A DNA stretch of 64,000 nucleotides from Bordetella parapertussis (GTDB lineage Bacteria; Pseudomonadota; Gammaproteobacteria; Burkholderiales; Burkholderiaceae_B). How positions within the stretch are numbered: position 1 is the first letter of the stretch; each line of letters begins with the position of its first letter. Where the stretch lies: the NCBI GenBank assembly GCA_945897365.1, contig CAMDFD010000008.1, positions 1 through 64,000 on the forward strand. Direction: 5' to 3'. Positions 30,628 through 40,399 of the stretch are shown here, piece by piece. The notes below the pieces were generated by a model, which was not told where the DNA came from, searched no databases, and saw nothing but the letters and a program-made list of their open reading frames with translations. Both the position numbers and the translations under genes were made by a program.

Positions 30628-31167
30628 ATGGCAGAACTATCCACCGTTGCTCGTCCTTACGCTGAGGCACTTTTTGCTGTAGCGAGACAAGACGCTGCCG
30701 GATTGGCCGCTTGGGCTGATCAGGTCCAGCAGCTAGCTGATATCGCAGCGGTCGAAGACGTGCGTGTCGCAATGGCTGATCCGCGCCTAGAAGACGCGCA
30801 GCGTGCAAGCGTATTTTTGAGTCTGGTTAAGCCTGCAGCTTCTGCTTCGCTACAAAATTTTGTAACGTTATTGGTTGCAAACGACCGTCTCTCACTGTTA
30901 AGTCATATCGCAGAGCAGTTTCATGCTTTGCGCGACGAGGCTGAAGGTGTCGCACAGGCTGACATCACTAGCGCGTTTCCAATGACCGATCAGCAGGTTT
31001 CAGACCTTATTAAGCTGCTTGAGCCAAAGTTTGGTCTCAAGCTTAAGCCCCACGTGAACGTTGATGCCTCCCTGATTGGTGGCGTGCGTGTTCAAGTGGG
31101 TGACCACGTACTCGATACCTCCGTGCAAGCGCAGTTAGTCCGCATGCGCGACACGATGGCGGTTTAA
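30628..31167 (+). CDS. atpH: ATP synthase subunit delta
   Basis: Subunit delta joins the F1 head to the b stalk. The 179-residue product has the N-terminal six-helix domain beginning STVARPYAEALFAVA and the C-terminal signature LIGGVRVQVGDHVLDTSV. It is placed between atpF and atpA as in all proteobacterial atp operons. Confidence 0.96.
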   Translation: MAELSTVARPYAEALFAVARQDAAGLAAWADQVQQLADIAAVEDVRVAMADPRLEDAQRASVFLSLVKPAASASLQNFVTLLVANDRLSLLSHIAEQFHALRDEAEGVAQADITSAFPMTDQQVSDLIKLLEPKFGLKLKPHVNVDASLIGGVRVQVGDHVLDTSVQAQLVRMRDTMAV

Positions 31168-31196
31168 CCCGCCCCAAAGATTCCAGGAGTCTGAAC

Positions 31197-32738
31197 ATGC
31201 AACTCAATCCGTCAGAGATTAGCGAACTACTCAAGAGCCGTATCGAAGGTCTGGGCACATCGTCCGATATTCGTACACAAGGCACGGTCGTTTCCGTGAC
31301 CGACGGCATCACCCGCATTCATGGTCTGTCAGACGTGATGCAGGGAGAAATGCTTGAGTTCCCCAACAACGTTTTTGGTCTTGCGCTGAACTTAGAGCGT
31401 GATTCTGTGGGCGCTGTTATTTTGGGTGATTACACAGGCGTTTCCGAAGGTGACGCAGTCAAGGCAACTGGCCGCATTCTCGAAGTGCCCGTTGGCCCAG
31501 AGCTGCTTGGTCGCGTAGTGAATGCTTTGGGTGTGCCGATCGACGGCAAAGGCCCAATTAATGCCAAAGAAACAGACGTCATTGAAAAAGTGGCGCCAGG
31601 CGTGATTGCACGTAAGTCCGTGTCACAGCCTATGCAGACTGGCTTAAAATCAATTGACTCCATGGTGCCAATCGGCCGTGGTCAGCGCGAACTGATCATT
31701 GGTGACCGTCAGACAGGTAAGACAGCTGTCGCGGTTGATGCCATCATTAACCAGAAAGGCAAGGGCGTAAAGTGCGTCTATGTCGCGATTGGTCAAAAGG
31801 CTTCGACTGTCAATAACGTGCTGCGTAAACTCGAAGAGTTTGGCGCGCTTGACTACACAATCATTGTGGCCGCTACTGCTTCTGATTCCGCTGCGATGCA
31901 GTATTTGTCAGCGTACTCTGGTTGCACGATGGGCGAATACTTCCGCGATCGTGGCGAAGACGCTTTGATTGTTTATGATGACTTGACCAAGCAAGCGATT
32001 GCTTACCGTCAGGTTTCATTGCTGTTGCGTCGCCCTCCAGGCCGTGAAGCATATCCTGGTGATGTGTTTTATCTTCACTCACGCTTGCTTGAGCGTGCCG
32101 CTCGTGTCAATGAAGCCTACGTCGAAAAGTTCACCAACGGTGCAGTAACAGGCAAGACTGGTTCACTCACCGCATTGCCAATTATTGAGACGCAGGCTGG
32201 TGACGTTTCCGCCTTTGTTCCAACTAACGTGATCTCGATTACTGACGGTCAAATTTTCCTTGAGACCGACTTGTTCAACGCAGGTGTCCGTCCCGCAATT
32301 AACGCCGGTATTTCGGTGTCGCGAGTGGGTGGTGCAGCGCAGACCAAGATCATCAAGAAGCTCTCCGGTGGTATTCGTACTGACTTGGCTCAGTATCGGG
32401 AACTCGCAGCGTTTGCGCAGTTTGCTTCCGACCTTGACGATGCAACGCGTCGTCAGCTTGAGCGCGGTAAGCGCGTGGTTGAGTTGCTCAAGCAGCCTCA
32501 ATATCAGCCATTGCAAGTTTGGGAGCTCGGTGTGATCCTGTTTGCCGTGAACAACGGATACTTGGACGACGTCGAAGTATCCAGCGTGTTGCCTTTCGAG
32601 AAAGGTATCAAAGACTATCTCAAAGCGAAAAACGCTGCGATGATCGAGCGTATCGAAAGCACCAAAGAGTTGTCGAAGGACGACGAAGCTGAGTTGGTTG
32701 CAGCGTTGGTTGACTTTAAAAAGAACGGTACTTACTAA
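31197..32738 (+). CDS. atpA: ATP synthase subunit alpha
   Basis: Subunit alpha is the regulatory nucleotide-binding part of the F1 hexamer. The 513-residue product has the P-loop GDRQTGKT (169-176), the VYVAIGQKAS segment and the catalytic-interface Arg in ISVSRVGGAAQTK (about 373). Length is exactly the usual one. AGGAG precedes the ATG. Confidence 0.98.
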   Translation: MQLNPSEISELLKSRIEGLGTSSDIRTQGTVVSVTDGITRIHGLSDVMQGEMLEFPNNVFGLALNLERDSVGAVILGDYTGVSEGDAVKATGRILEVPVGPELLGRVVNALGVPIDGKGPINAKETDVIEKVAPGVIARKSVSQPMQTGLKSIDSMVPIGRGQRELIIGDRQTGKTAVAVDAIINQKGKGVKCVYVAIGQKASTVNNVLRKLEEFGALDYTIIVAATASDSAAMQYLSAYSGCTMGEYFRDRGEDALIVYDDLTKQAIAYRQVSLLLRRPPGREAYPGDVFYLHSRLLERAARVNEAYVEKFTNGAVTGKTGSLTALPIIETQAGDVSAFVPTNVISITDGQIFLETDLFNAGVRPAINAGISVSRVGGAAQTKIIKKLSGGIRTDLAQYRELAAFAQFASDLDDATRRQLERGKRVVELLKQPQYQPLQVWELGVILFAVNNGYLDDVEVSSVLPFEKGIKDYLKAKNAAMIERIESTKELSKDDEAELVAALVDFKKNGTY

Positions 32739-32833
32739 GTAACCCGCTATAGCGCAGGCCCGACCTTTAAGTCGGGCTCTGTGCAAAGCAGATGGTCTGA
32801 AACCTGAACGACAGGTCTGACACAGGAAGCGAA

Positions 32834-33742
32834 ATGGCAGGAATCAAGGAAATTCGAACAAAGATCAAGAGCGTGCAAAACACGCGCAAGATCACCAAGG
32901 CGATGGAAATGGTCGCCGCCTCCAAAATGCGCAAAGCGCAGGAAAGGATGCGGTCTGGTCGTCCATACGCGACAAAAGTCTATGACATCGCTAGTCACTT
33001 GATGGAAGCGAATCCCGAGTACACGCATCCCTATTTGATCGAGCGCAATGACCTCAAAGCCGTTGGTATTGTTGTGGTCTCGACGGACAAGGGTTTGTGT
33101 GGTGGCCTAAACACCAACATCATGCGCTTAGTCTTGGGTCGCATGCGCGAGTTCAATGGCAAAAATGTACGGACTCAATTCACTGCCTTCGGTAACAAAG
33201 GCTTGGGTGTGTTGACACGTATTGGCGCCGATGTGGTCTCTCAGGAAATCGGCTTGGGTGACAAGCCTGAGCTTGATCGTTTGATTGGCGCGATCAAAGT
33301 GCAGTTGGATGATTTTCTAGCGGGCCGTATTGATGCGGTTTACGTCGCAACCAATCGGTTCGTCAATACAATGAAGCAAGAGCCAACGTTTACGCGTCTT
33401 TTGCCTCTGCCAGGAAAACTGGTTGATCCTTACCATGCCTCATCAGCATCTGGACAAGACGGCGAAGCCGTTACGGCCGAACATGGTTGGGATTATTTGT
33501 ACGAGCCTGATGCTCAGACCGTGATTGACGAGTTATTGCAGCGTTATGTCGAAGGTCTTGTGTACCAGTGTGTAGCAGAAAGTATGGCCTCAGAGCAGTC
33601 TGCCCGTATGGTTGCCATGAAGGCAGCATCGGACAACGCTAAGAAGGTCATTGGCGACTTGCAACTCGTCTATAACAAGACGCGTCAAGCCGCTATTACT
33701 AAAGAAATTTCGGAAATCGTGGGGGGCGCCGCGGCTGTCTAA
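32834..33742 (+). CDS. atpG: ATP synthase subunit gamma
   Basis: Subunit gamma is the rotating shaft. The 302-residue product has the N-terminal coiled coil with the signature TRKITKAMEMVAASKMRKAQ and the C-terminal NTRQAAIT-like segment KTRQAAITKEISEIVGGAAA. It is slightly longer than the E. coli form through an insert near 205-215. Confidence 0.97.
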   Translation: MAGIKEIRTKIKSVQNTRKITKAMEMVAASKMRKAQERMRSGRPYATKVYDIASHLMEANPEYTHPYLIERNDLKAVGIVVVSTDKGLCGGLNTNIMRLVLGRMREFNGKNVRTQFTAFGNKGLGVLTRIGADVVSQEIGLGDKPELDRLIGAIKVQLDDFLAGRIDAVYVATNRFVNTMKQEPTFTRLLPLPGKLVDPYHASSASGQDGEAVTAEHGWDYLYEPDAQTVIDELLQRYVEGLVYQCVAESMASEQSARMVAMKAASDNAKKVIGDLQLVYNKTRQAAITKEISEIVGGAAAV

Positions 33743-33795
33743 TGTTTAGACTGCCTAACGGTATCCCATCAGACTTTATCAAGTAAGGATCAGAC

Positions 33796-35196
33796 ATGAG
33801 CAACGGAACCATCGTTCAGTGCATCGGCGCCGTGGTGGATATTCAGTTTCCCCGCGATAACATGCCCCATATTTATGAGGCGCTCCGCCTAGCGGACGAC
33901 ACTTCAAAATTCGCTGAAAAAGGCTTGACCTTTGAAGTGCAGCAGCAGCTCGGTGACGGCGTTGTCCGTACCATTGCGCTAGGTTCAAGCGACGGCTTGC
34001 GCCGTGGCATGGCTGTGTCTAAAACTGGAGCACCTATTTCTGTGCCGGTCGGTACAGGTACCCTCGGCCGTATTATGGACGTGTTGGGTCGCCCAATTGA
34101 TGATGCGGGTCCAATCGCCAGTACAGAGTTGCGCGCGATTCACCAGCCTTCCCCAAAATTTGACGAGCTCTCACCTTCGGTTGAGTTACTTGAGACAGGC
34201 ATCAAGGTGATTGACTTGGTGTGTCCTTTCGCTAAAGGCGGTAAGGTCGGTTTGTTCGGCGGCGCCGGTGTCGGTAAGACCGTGAACATGATGGAACTCA
34301 TTAACAACATCGCCAAGCAGCACAGCGGTTTGTCCGTGTTCGCCGGTGTGGGTGAGCGTACTCGTGAAGGTAACGACTTCTATCACGAGATGGCAGAGTC
34401 AAACGTATTGGACAAAGTGGCGATGGTGTTCGGTCAGATGAACGAGCCACCAGGTAACCGTCTGCGTGTGGCACTGACCGGTCTGACTATGGCCGAGAAG
34501 TTCCGCGATGAAGGTCGTGACATTTTGTTCTTTGTGGACAACATCTACCGTTACACCTTGGCCGGAACGGAAGTGTCCGCTCTGCTGGGTCGTATGCCTT
34601 CAGCCGTGGGTTATCAGCCAACACTTGCTGAAGAAATGGGCGTTCTTCAGGAACGTATTACTTCGACCAAGACAGGTTCGATTACGTCGATTCAGGCCGT
34701 CTACGTGCCTGCCGATGACTTGACCGATCCATCACCTGCCACGACATTCCAGCACTTGGATTCTACGGTTGTGTTGTCGCGTGACATCGCTTCGCTTGGT
34801 ATTTATCCAGCCGTTGATCCACTCGATTCAACGAGCCGCCAGCTTGATCCTAACGTTGTGGGCGAAGAGCACTATAACGTTGCGCGTGGCGTTCAACAGA
34901 CGCTTCAGCGTTATAAAGAGTTGCGTGACATTATTGCGATTTTGGGTATGGATGAATTGTCTCCAGAGGACAAGCAAGCTGTGGCCCGTGCGCGTAAGAT
35001 TCAGCGTTTCTTGTCTCAGCCATTCCACGTTGCCGAAGTCTTTACCGGTTCGCCTGGTAAATACGTTCCTCTGTCGGAAACACTCCGTGGCTTTAAGATG
35101 ATTGTTGATGGCGAGTGCGATGCACTGCCAGAGCAAGCGTTTTACATGGTTGGTGGCATCGACGAAGCCTTCGAAAAAGCCAAGAAACTCCAATAA
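33796..35196 (+). CDS. atpD: ATP synthase subunit beta
   Basis: Subunit beta carries the catalytic sites. The 466-residue product has the P-loop GGAGVGKT (155-162), the catalytic Glu in GVGERTREGND, and the DELSPEDK segment near the C-terminus. The usual FIDNIFRFTQAG motif reads FVDNIYRYTLAG, a variant common in beta-proteobacteria. Confidence 0.98.
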   Translation: MSNGTIVQCIGAVVDIQFPRDNMPHIYEALRLADDTSKFAEKGLTFEVQQQLGDGVVRTIALGSSDGLRRGMAVSKTGAPISVPVGTGTLGRIMDVLGRPIDDAGPIASTELRAIHQPSPKFDELSPSVELLETGIKVIDLVCPFAKGGKVGLFGGAGVGKTVNMMELINNIAKQHSGLSVFAGVGERTREGNDFYHEMAESNVLDKVAMVFGQMNEPPGNRLRVALTGLTMAEKFRDEGRDILFFVDNIYRYTLAGTEVSALLGRMPSAVGYQPTLAEEMGVLQERITSTKTGSITSIQAVYVPADDLTDPSPATTFQHLDSTVVLSRDIASLGIYPAVDPLDSTSRQLDPNVVGEEHYNVARGVQQTLQRYKELRDIIAILGMDELSPEDKQAVARARKIQRFLSQPFHVAEVFTGSPGKYVPLSETLRGFKMIVDGECDALPEQAFYMVGGIDEAFEKAKKLQ

Positions 35197-35205
35197 GGAT
35201 ACGTC

Positions 35206-35631
35206 ATGGCTACCGTCAAAGTTGACGTCGTCAGTGCAGAAAAGTCTCTGTATTCTGGTGTCGCAAAATTTGTAGTTCTGCCTGGTGAGTCGGGTGAGTT
35301 GGGTATTTTGCCCGGTCACACGCCTTTGATTTCACGCATCCGTCCTGGATTGGTGCGTATCATCCTCGAAGACGACTCTGAAGAGTCAATCTTTGTGGCG
35401 GGCGGACTTCTTGAAATTCAGCCTGGTCACGTGACTGTGTTGTCTGACACCGCTATCCGTGGTGGTGACTTGGATGCTGAAAAAGCTGAAGCTGCGCGTT
35501 TGGCGGCACAAGAGGCTCTCGCCAATGCGAAGGACAAAGCGAGTATGGACGTGGTCCAGGCCGAGCTTGATATGTTGGCAGCGCAAGCCAATGCGGCACG
35601 TCGCATTCGTGAGATCACAAATAAGCAGTAA
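35206..35631 (+). CDS. atpC: ATP synthase subunit epsilon
   Basis: Subunit epsilon couples gamma to the c-ring and can inhibit ATPase activity. The 141-residue product has an N-terminal beta sandwich (GELGILPGHTPLIS) and a C-terminal helical hairpin (about 88-138). It starts 9 bp after atpD and ends the operon. A strong terminator follows. Confidence 0.97.
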   Translation: MATVKVDVVSAEKSLYSGVAKFVVLPGESGELGILPGHTPLISRIRPGLVRIILEDDSEESIFVAGGLLEIQPGHVTVLSDTAIRGGDLDAEKAEAARLAAQEALANAKDKASMDVVQAELDMLAAQANAARRIREITNKQ

Positions 35632-35662
35632 TTATTTGGCTACTTTGTAGCGCGGCTGTCTG

Positions 35663-35689
35663 AAAACACGCCTTAGGGCGTGTTTTTTT
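35663..35689 (+). terminator. Intrinsic terminator of the atp operon
   Basis: AAAACACGCC-TTAG-GGCGTGTTTT is followed by a further T-run. It stands 32 bp after the atpC stop. Confidence 0.9.
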
Positions 35690-35791
35690 ATCTGCATGCC
35701 TCTCTTTATGCGTGCTTATACGATTGCGTTGATTCCGTATATTCGATTTCACTTCAAATCTCTAATCTCAAAGGATTTGGAGTGACTTTCC

Positions 35792-36769
35792 ATGCGACAA
35801 CAAATTGATTGCGCTGTGCTGATTCTCGCAGCACACCAGGCATGGTTGCCAAAGGTTTTGAAAGACTTGGAGCCTGCGCTAAATAGAATCAAAATTCACG
35901 CCTTGGAGTGGGAAGCTGGCCATGATCTGGATCTTGAGTTCAGTCTTGATCGTGCATCACCCGTGAGCTTGCCCTATGAGACGTTGGCACAGGCGAGCAT
36001 CGGACTTAGACGGTATGACGTTGTTCTGTTGCCTGTCTCCATGGAAACGATCGCTTGGACCCGTCAAGCACTCGCAGCGATCCCGCGAGGACCCTTTATA
36101 CCTTTGGTCGGTGTGCTTAAAGAGATGCGTTCTGCAGCCATACAAGATTTACTTGAAATGGGCTTGACGGATTTTGTGCGGTTACCAATCTGCACGGATG
36201 AGTTTCGCGCAAGATTGTTGCATTCGGTCACGTCCGTGCCAAGACCTGGAAGTTTGAGAGAGCCCTCGTTGAACTATGGACAAAAAATCGCCATTGCCAG
36301 AGGTGTGCTTCCTATCATGGGAGAGGCAACCCTGCGTGATTGGTTGAATATGACAAGGCGTAAAAATCCTGGCTTAGCGACTCTTTCTACGGAGCAGATT
36401 CAAAAGATACTTGCAGGTCAATTACCCCTTGGGCCTGAAAGTGAGAAAGATAGAAAGGAAAGGTTGAAGTTGCAGAGAGTAGAGAGGATAAAGAATATAG
36501 AAAAGTACGATGAAAATGAAATAGATGCATGCTCTACCTCAATAGAGAAGGCATCAGAGCAAGTAGGCCGTGGTCATGACAAGCAACGACACCTTAAAGT
36601 CGTCAAAACAAAGCTCATCGAAGAGTTTGAGCGCGCATACTTGACAGAGGCAATGGATAGAAACAGAGGAAATATCGCCAATGCTGCGCGTTACTCAGGA
36701 AAGCATCGCCGTGCTTTTTGGGCATTGCTGAGAAAGTATGACATCGAGGCCGAAGATTTTCGGACTTAA
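35792..36769 (+). CDS. Degenerate receiver protein with Fis-type DNA-binding end
   Basis: The 325-residue product begins with a receiver-like alpha/beta domain (about 7-150), but the phospho-acceptor position after the third strand (YDVVLLPVSM) holds no Asp. A middle region is followed by a highly charged linker (about 215-265), and residues 270-318 form a Fis-type helix-turn-helix (FERAYLTEAMDRNRGNIANAARYSGKH context). The AAA+ domain normally found between the two in NtrC-type proteins is missing. It is probably a DNA-binding regulator that does not depend on phosphorylation. GGAG lies ten bases before the ATG. It stands alone between the atp terminator and hemE. Confidence 0.75.
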   Translation: MRQQIDCAVLILAAHQAWLPKVLKDLEPALNRIKIHALEWEAGHDLDLEFSLDRASPVSLPYETLAQASIGLRRYDVVLLPVSMETIAWTRQALAAIPRGPFIPLVGVLKEMRSAAIQDLLEMGLTDFVRLPICTDEFRARLLHSVTSVPRPGSLREPSLNYGQKIAIARGVLPIMGEATLRDWLNMTRRKNPGLATLSTEQIQKILAGQLPLGPESEKDRKERLKLQRVERIKNIEKYDENEIDACSTSIEKASEQVGRGHDKQRHLKVVKTKLIEEFERAYLTEAMDRNRGNIANAARYSGKHRRAFWALLRKYDIEAEDFRT

Positions 36770-36890
36770 TATTTCGGACGCATCACATCTCGAGCATCGA
36801 CGCGTCAGGGTTCAAGAAGGGTAAAATGATGTCAATGCTATTGAGACGCGACTCTTCGTGGGGTCCGTACCGCCCGGTTAAAGGATTTTT

Positions 36891-37973
36891 GTGTCAGTTG
36901 CCCCCTTAAAAAACGATCTTTTGCTTCGCGCACTGATGCGTCAGCCCGTGCCTTACACTCCAACATGGTTGATGCGGCAGGCTGGCCGCTATTTGCCTGA
37001 ATACAACGCGACACGCGCACGTGCAGGGTCTTTTATGGGTCTTGCACAAAATCCTGATTATGCAGCAGAGGTGACACTGCAGCCGCTTGAGCGCTTTGCC
37101 TTGGATGCGGCGATTTTGTTTTCAGATATTTTGACTGTGCCCGATGCGATGGGTCTTGGCCTTTCCTTTGCGCAAGGCGAAGGCCCGCGATTTGCGCATC
37201 CGATCCGTGATGAGCAGGATGTCGCAAAATTAGCCGTACCGGATTTATCCAAACTTCAATATGTGTTTGACGCGGTGCGCGTCATTCGTCGCCAACTCGA
37301 TGGACGTGTGCCCCTGATCGGCTTCGCGGGTAGTCCCTTCACCGTAGCCTGTTACATGGTTGAAGGCAAGGGTAGTGATGATTATCGCTTGATCAAAAGT
37401 ATGCTTTACGCTCGGCCTGATTTGTTACATCGCATCCTGAAAATCAATGCTGAAACCACGGCACAGTATCTGAACGCCCAAATAGATGCTGGGGCGCAAG
37501 CTGTGATGATTTTCGATAGCTGGGGTGGCGTCTTAGCTGATGGGCTATTTCAGCAGTTTTCGTTGCATTACACCAAACAGGTCGTAAGCGCGCTCAAGCG
37601 TCAAAGCGAGGGACATACAGTTCCTGTGATCGTTTTTACCAAAGGGGGTGGACAGTGGCTTGAGTCGATTGCCGGCTGTGGTGCGGATGCGGTGGGCCTG
37701 GATTGGACCGTTGATCTTGCAGCGGCGCGACGGCGTGTCTCTGATTCAGTCTCTTTTCAAGGTAATCTTGATCCGATCGCTTTGTTCGGTGGTGAACCTG
37801 CGATCAGACAAGAGGTGCGTCGTGTTTTGGATAATTTTGGACCAGTAGGTACTGGGGGCCATGTGTTTAACTTAGGACACGGCATTTCTCAGTTCACACC
37901 ACCAGAGTCCGTTGGGGTGCTGGTAGACGAGGTTCGTGCGTATAGCCCCAAGCTGCATGGCTCATGTGCTTAA
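36891..37973 (+). CDS. hemE: Uroporphyrinogen decarboxylase
   Basis: HemE converts uroporphyrinogen III to coproporphyrinogen III in haem synthesis. The 360-residue product has the substrate-binding PTWLMRQAGRYLPEY (about 24-38), the catalytic-Asp segment FSDILTVPDAMG and GFAGSPFTVACYMVEG. The start is a GTG with AAGGA five bases before. It is the second haem gene of the window, 16 kb from hemA. Confidence 0.97.
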   Translation: MSVAPLKNDLLLRALMRQPVPYTPTWLMRQAGRYLPEYNATRARAGSFMGLAQNPDYAAEVTLQPLERFALDAAILFSDILTVPDAMGLGLSFAQGEGPRFAHPIRDEQDVAKLAVPDLSKLQYVFDAVRVIRRQLDGRVPLIGFAGSPFTVACYMVEGKGSDDYRLIKSMLYARPDLLHRILKINAETTAQYLNAQIDAGAQAVMIFDSWGGVLADGLFQQFSLHYTKQVVSALKRQSEGHTVPVIVFTKGGGQWLESIAGCGADAVGLDWTVDLAAARRRVSDSVSFQGNLDPIALFGGEPAIRQEVRRVLDNFGPVGTGGHVFNLGHGISQFTPPESVGVLVDEVRAYSPKLHGSCA

Positions 37974-38296
37974 AAGTGTGTAAACATGCGCCTTTTAAAA
38001 GAATAATCGCTGTAATCCTGCATCGAATTGAGGTAGTTGTGCACAGCAGTAAATATCATCGGGAAAGCCCTGAATTTAGAAAGGCAATTCTATGATAGCT
38101 TTCCAACTTATTGATAATAAAAGAAAATAGTCGTAAATAATTGTTAAGTCGGCGTATTATTCAGTAGGTATGAACTAATCGGAAACCTGAGGTACGCTAG
38201 TTTTCCCCAAAGTTATCCACAAGTGACAACATGGGTTTTCTGAAGCCATGATTTGTCAGGCTTTTAGACTCAAAATCAAGAAACAACATTAAGTTC
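37974..38296. other. AT-rich gap with DnaA-box-like sites
   Basis: The 323 bp between hemE and priA hold no gene. A perfect DnaA box TTATCCACA lies at 38213-38221, and near matches at 38037-38045 (TTGTGCACA) and 37976-37984 (minus, GTTTACACA). The stretch 38095-38165 is strongly AT-rich. A promoter for priA is expected here. A chromosomal origin is not supported by the gene neighbourhood. Confidence 0.4.
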
Positions 38297-40390
38297 ATGT
38301 CAGATTTGCGTCATTTATCGATGGACGGTACGGCCTCTTCTGAGGCCTGGGTCCGCGTGGCGCTGGATGTACCTTTAGAGGGGCCCTTTGATTATCGTTG
38401 CGCTCAATCAGTCGTGGTGGGTGACAGGGTCATTGTTTCCTTTGGCCGTCGCAAAATGATTGGTTTGGTTGTGGAGCTCCCTGCAGAACCAGGATGCGAC
38501 CCGAGTCTGGTCAAAGCGGTCGAGACTGTTCTTAAAGATATTCCACCGCTGACAGCGAGTTGGTTAACGTTCACTAAGTTTGCCGCAGACTACTATCAAC
38601 GCCCTTTGGGTGAGGTTGTCATGCCGGCCTTACCCGTCTCGTTACGAAGCCTAAGCGCCTATGAGGGCAAACGCTCTGCGGGTGGCCCGGTTGAGCGTAT
38701 CGATCAGCGTCGCGCACCCAAGCTCAAGCCAACGGAGTCTTCGCCAGCGCCCATCCTCAATGATGCTCAGCAACATGCTGCAGAGTTGATCGCGGCTGCG
38801 CAAGGTTTCCAGCCTTTTCTTCTGTATGGGGTCACAGGAAGTGGTAAGACGGAGGTGTATCTTCATGCTGCAGCGCAAACCTTGGCGCGCAGCAAACGGG
38901 TATTGATGTTGGTCCCTGAAATTAATCTGACGCCCCAATTTGAACAATCACTTCGCGCCCGCCTCGAGCCCGTCGCGGGCGTTGGTGGTGTGGCCGTTTT
39001 GCATAGCGCACTGTCAGATGGCGAGAGGCTGAGGGCTTGGTTACGCGTTCAGCGGGGTGAGGCCAAAGTGGTATTGGGCACGCGGCTCTCTATCTTTGCG
39101 CCCATGGATGATGTGGGTTTAATCGTCGTCGACGAGGAGCATGATCCTTCGTACAAACAACAAGATGGGTTGCGGTACTCGGCAAGGGATCTTGCTGTGT
39201 GGCGAGCGCATGACTTAGGTATTCCTGTGGTGTTGGGTTCTGCAACGCCCTCTCTAGAAAGCTGGGTGCACGCTGAAAAAGCGAACTATACGCGCTTGGA
39301 TTTGCCTGCGCGCGCGAGAGAGGTGAGCTTGCCGTCGGTACGTCTTGTCGATACGCGTCGTCTCAAGATGGAGCATGGGATATCCGTGCAGCTGCTAGAT
39401 GCCATGCGCACGCGCTTGGACAATGGCGAACAGGTATTGATTTTTTTAAATCGCCGTGGCTATGCCCCGGCTTTGCATTGCACTTCGTGTGGTTGGGTCA
39501 GTCAGTGCCCAAGGTGTACGACGTTTACCGTGCTGCATCGCATGACGCCCGGGCGTCATCAGTTGCATTGTCATCACTGTGGTTTTCAACAACGTGTTCC
39601 GCAGGCTTGCCCAGATTGTGGCGATCAGGATATGCAGCCGATTGGTCGCGGCACTCAGCGGATCGAAGAGCATTTGGGGCTCCTTTTTCCAGAGGCGCGG
39701 GTGGCACGTATTGATGCAGACAGTACGCGTAAAAAAGGCAGTGCGCAGGCATTATTTGCAAGTGTGCATGCTGGTGAAGTGGATATTTTGGTGGGGACGC
39801 AAATGGTCGCCAAAGGCCATGACTTTGCCAATCTTGGTCTGGTGGGTGTTCTGAATGCGGATGCGATGCTTTTCTCGCAGGACTTTCGGGCTCCGGAAAG
39901 GCTGTTTGCCCAACTCATGCAGGTAGCCGGCCGTGCGGGCCGTCATACCGGGCATGGTGAGGTGATCGTGCAGACAGGCTATCCAGAGCAGTCCGTCTAT
40001 CAAGCTTTACTCAAGCATGACTATGCTGGTTTTGCGCGTCACACGATGAGTGAGCGTGAGGCGGCCATGTTGCCACCGTTTTCCCATCAGGCTTTATTGA
40101 GTGCTGAAGCGCGCGAACTCAATGTCGCGTTGGAATTTTTGCAAGCGGCGAAGGAGGCTGCGCAAGATTTGTTGCTGGCGCAGCAAACCGAAGCTGTGAT
40201 TACGTTGTACGACCCAGTACCTTTGCGTATTGTACGTGTCGACAATATGTGTCGAGCGCAACTCCTCGTCGAAGCGACGCATCGTCCTGCACTACAGCTG
40301 CTGATGCGCCACTGGTTAACTGCCTTGCACGGCCACCCCGATCTGCGTCGAGTACGATGGCAGCTTGAAGTTGATCCGCTCGAAATTTGA
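38297..40390 (+). CDS. priA: Primosomal helicase PriA
   Basis: PriA recognises stalled forks and reloads the replisome. The 697-residue product has the N-terminal 3'-end-binding domain, the helicase core with GVTGSGKTE (about 179-187) and DEEH near 278, and the zinc-binding Cys series CTSCGWVSQCPRC, CHHCG and CPDCG (about 394-440). It lies 10 bp before rep, a sensible pairing of two fork-restart helicases. Confidence 0.97.
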   Translation: MSDLRHLSMDGTASSEAWVRVALDVPLEGPFDYRCAQSVVVGDRVIVSFGRRKMIGLVVELPAEPGCDPSLVKAVETVLKDIPPLTASWLTFTKFAADYYQRPLGEVVMPALPVSLRSLSAYEGKRSAGGPVERIDQRRAPKLKPTESSPAPILNDAQQHAAELIAAAQGFQPFLLYGVTGSGKTEVYLHAAAQTLARSKRVLMLVPEINLTPQFEQSLRARLEPVAGVGGVAVLHSALSDGERLRAWLRVQRGEAKVVLGTRLSIFAPMDDVGLIVVDEEHDPSYKQQDGLRYSARDLAVWRAHDLGIPVVLGSATPSLESWVHAEKANYTRLDLPARAREVSLPSVRLVDTRRLKMEHGISVQLLDAMRTRLDNGEQVLIFLNRRGYAPALHCTSCGWVSQCPRCTTFTVLHRMTPGRHQLHCHHCGFQQRVPQACPDCGDQDMQPIGRGTQRIEEHLGLLFPEARVARIDADSTRKKGSAQALFASVHAGEVDILVGTQMVAKGHDFANLGLVGVLNADAMLFSQDFRAPERLFAQLMQVAGRAGRHTGHGEVIVQTGYPEQSVYQALLKHDYAGFARHTMSEREAAMLPPFSHQALLSAEARELNVALEFLQAAKEAAQDLLLAQQTEAVITLYDPVPLRIVRVDNMCRAQLLVEATHRPALQLLMRHWLTALHGHPDLRRVRWQLEVDPLEI

Positions 40391-40399
40391 TGGCCCGCC

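Noticed and set aside
37974..38296. Chromosomal origin of replication
   Set aside because: Only one perfect DnaA box, no dnaA, mnmG or parAB nearby, and one-sided gene orientation. It is kept only as a low-interest finding.
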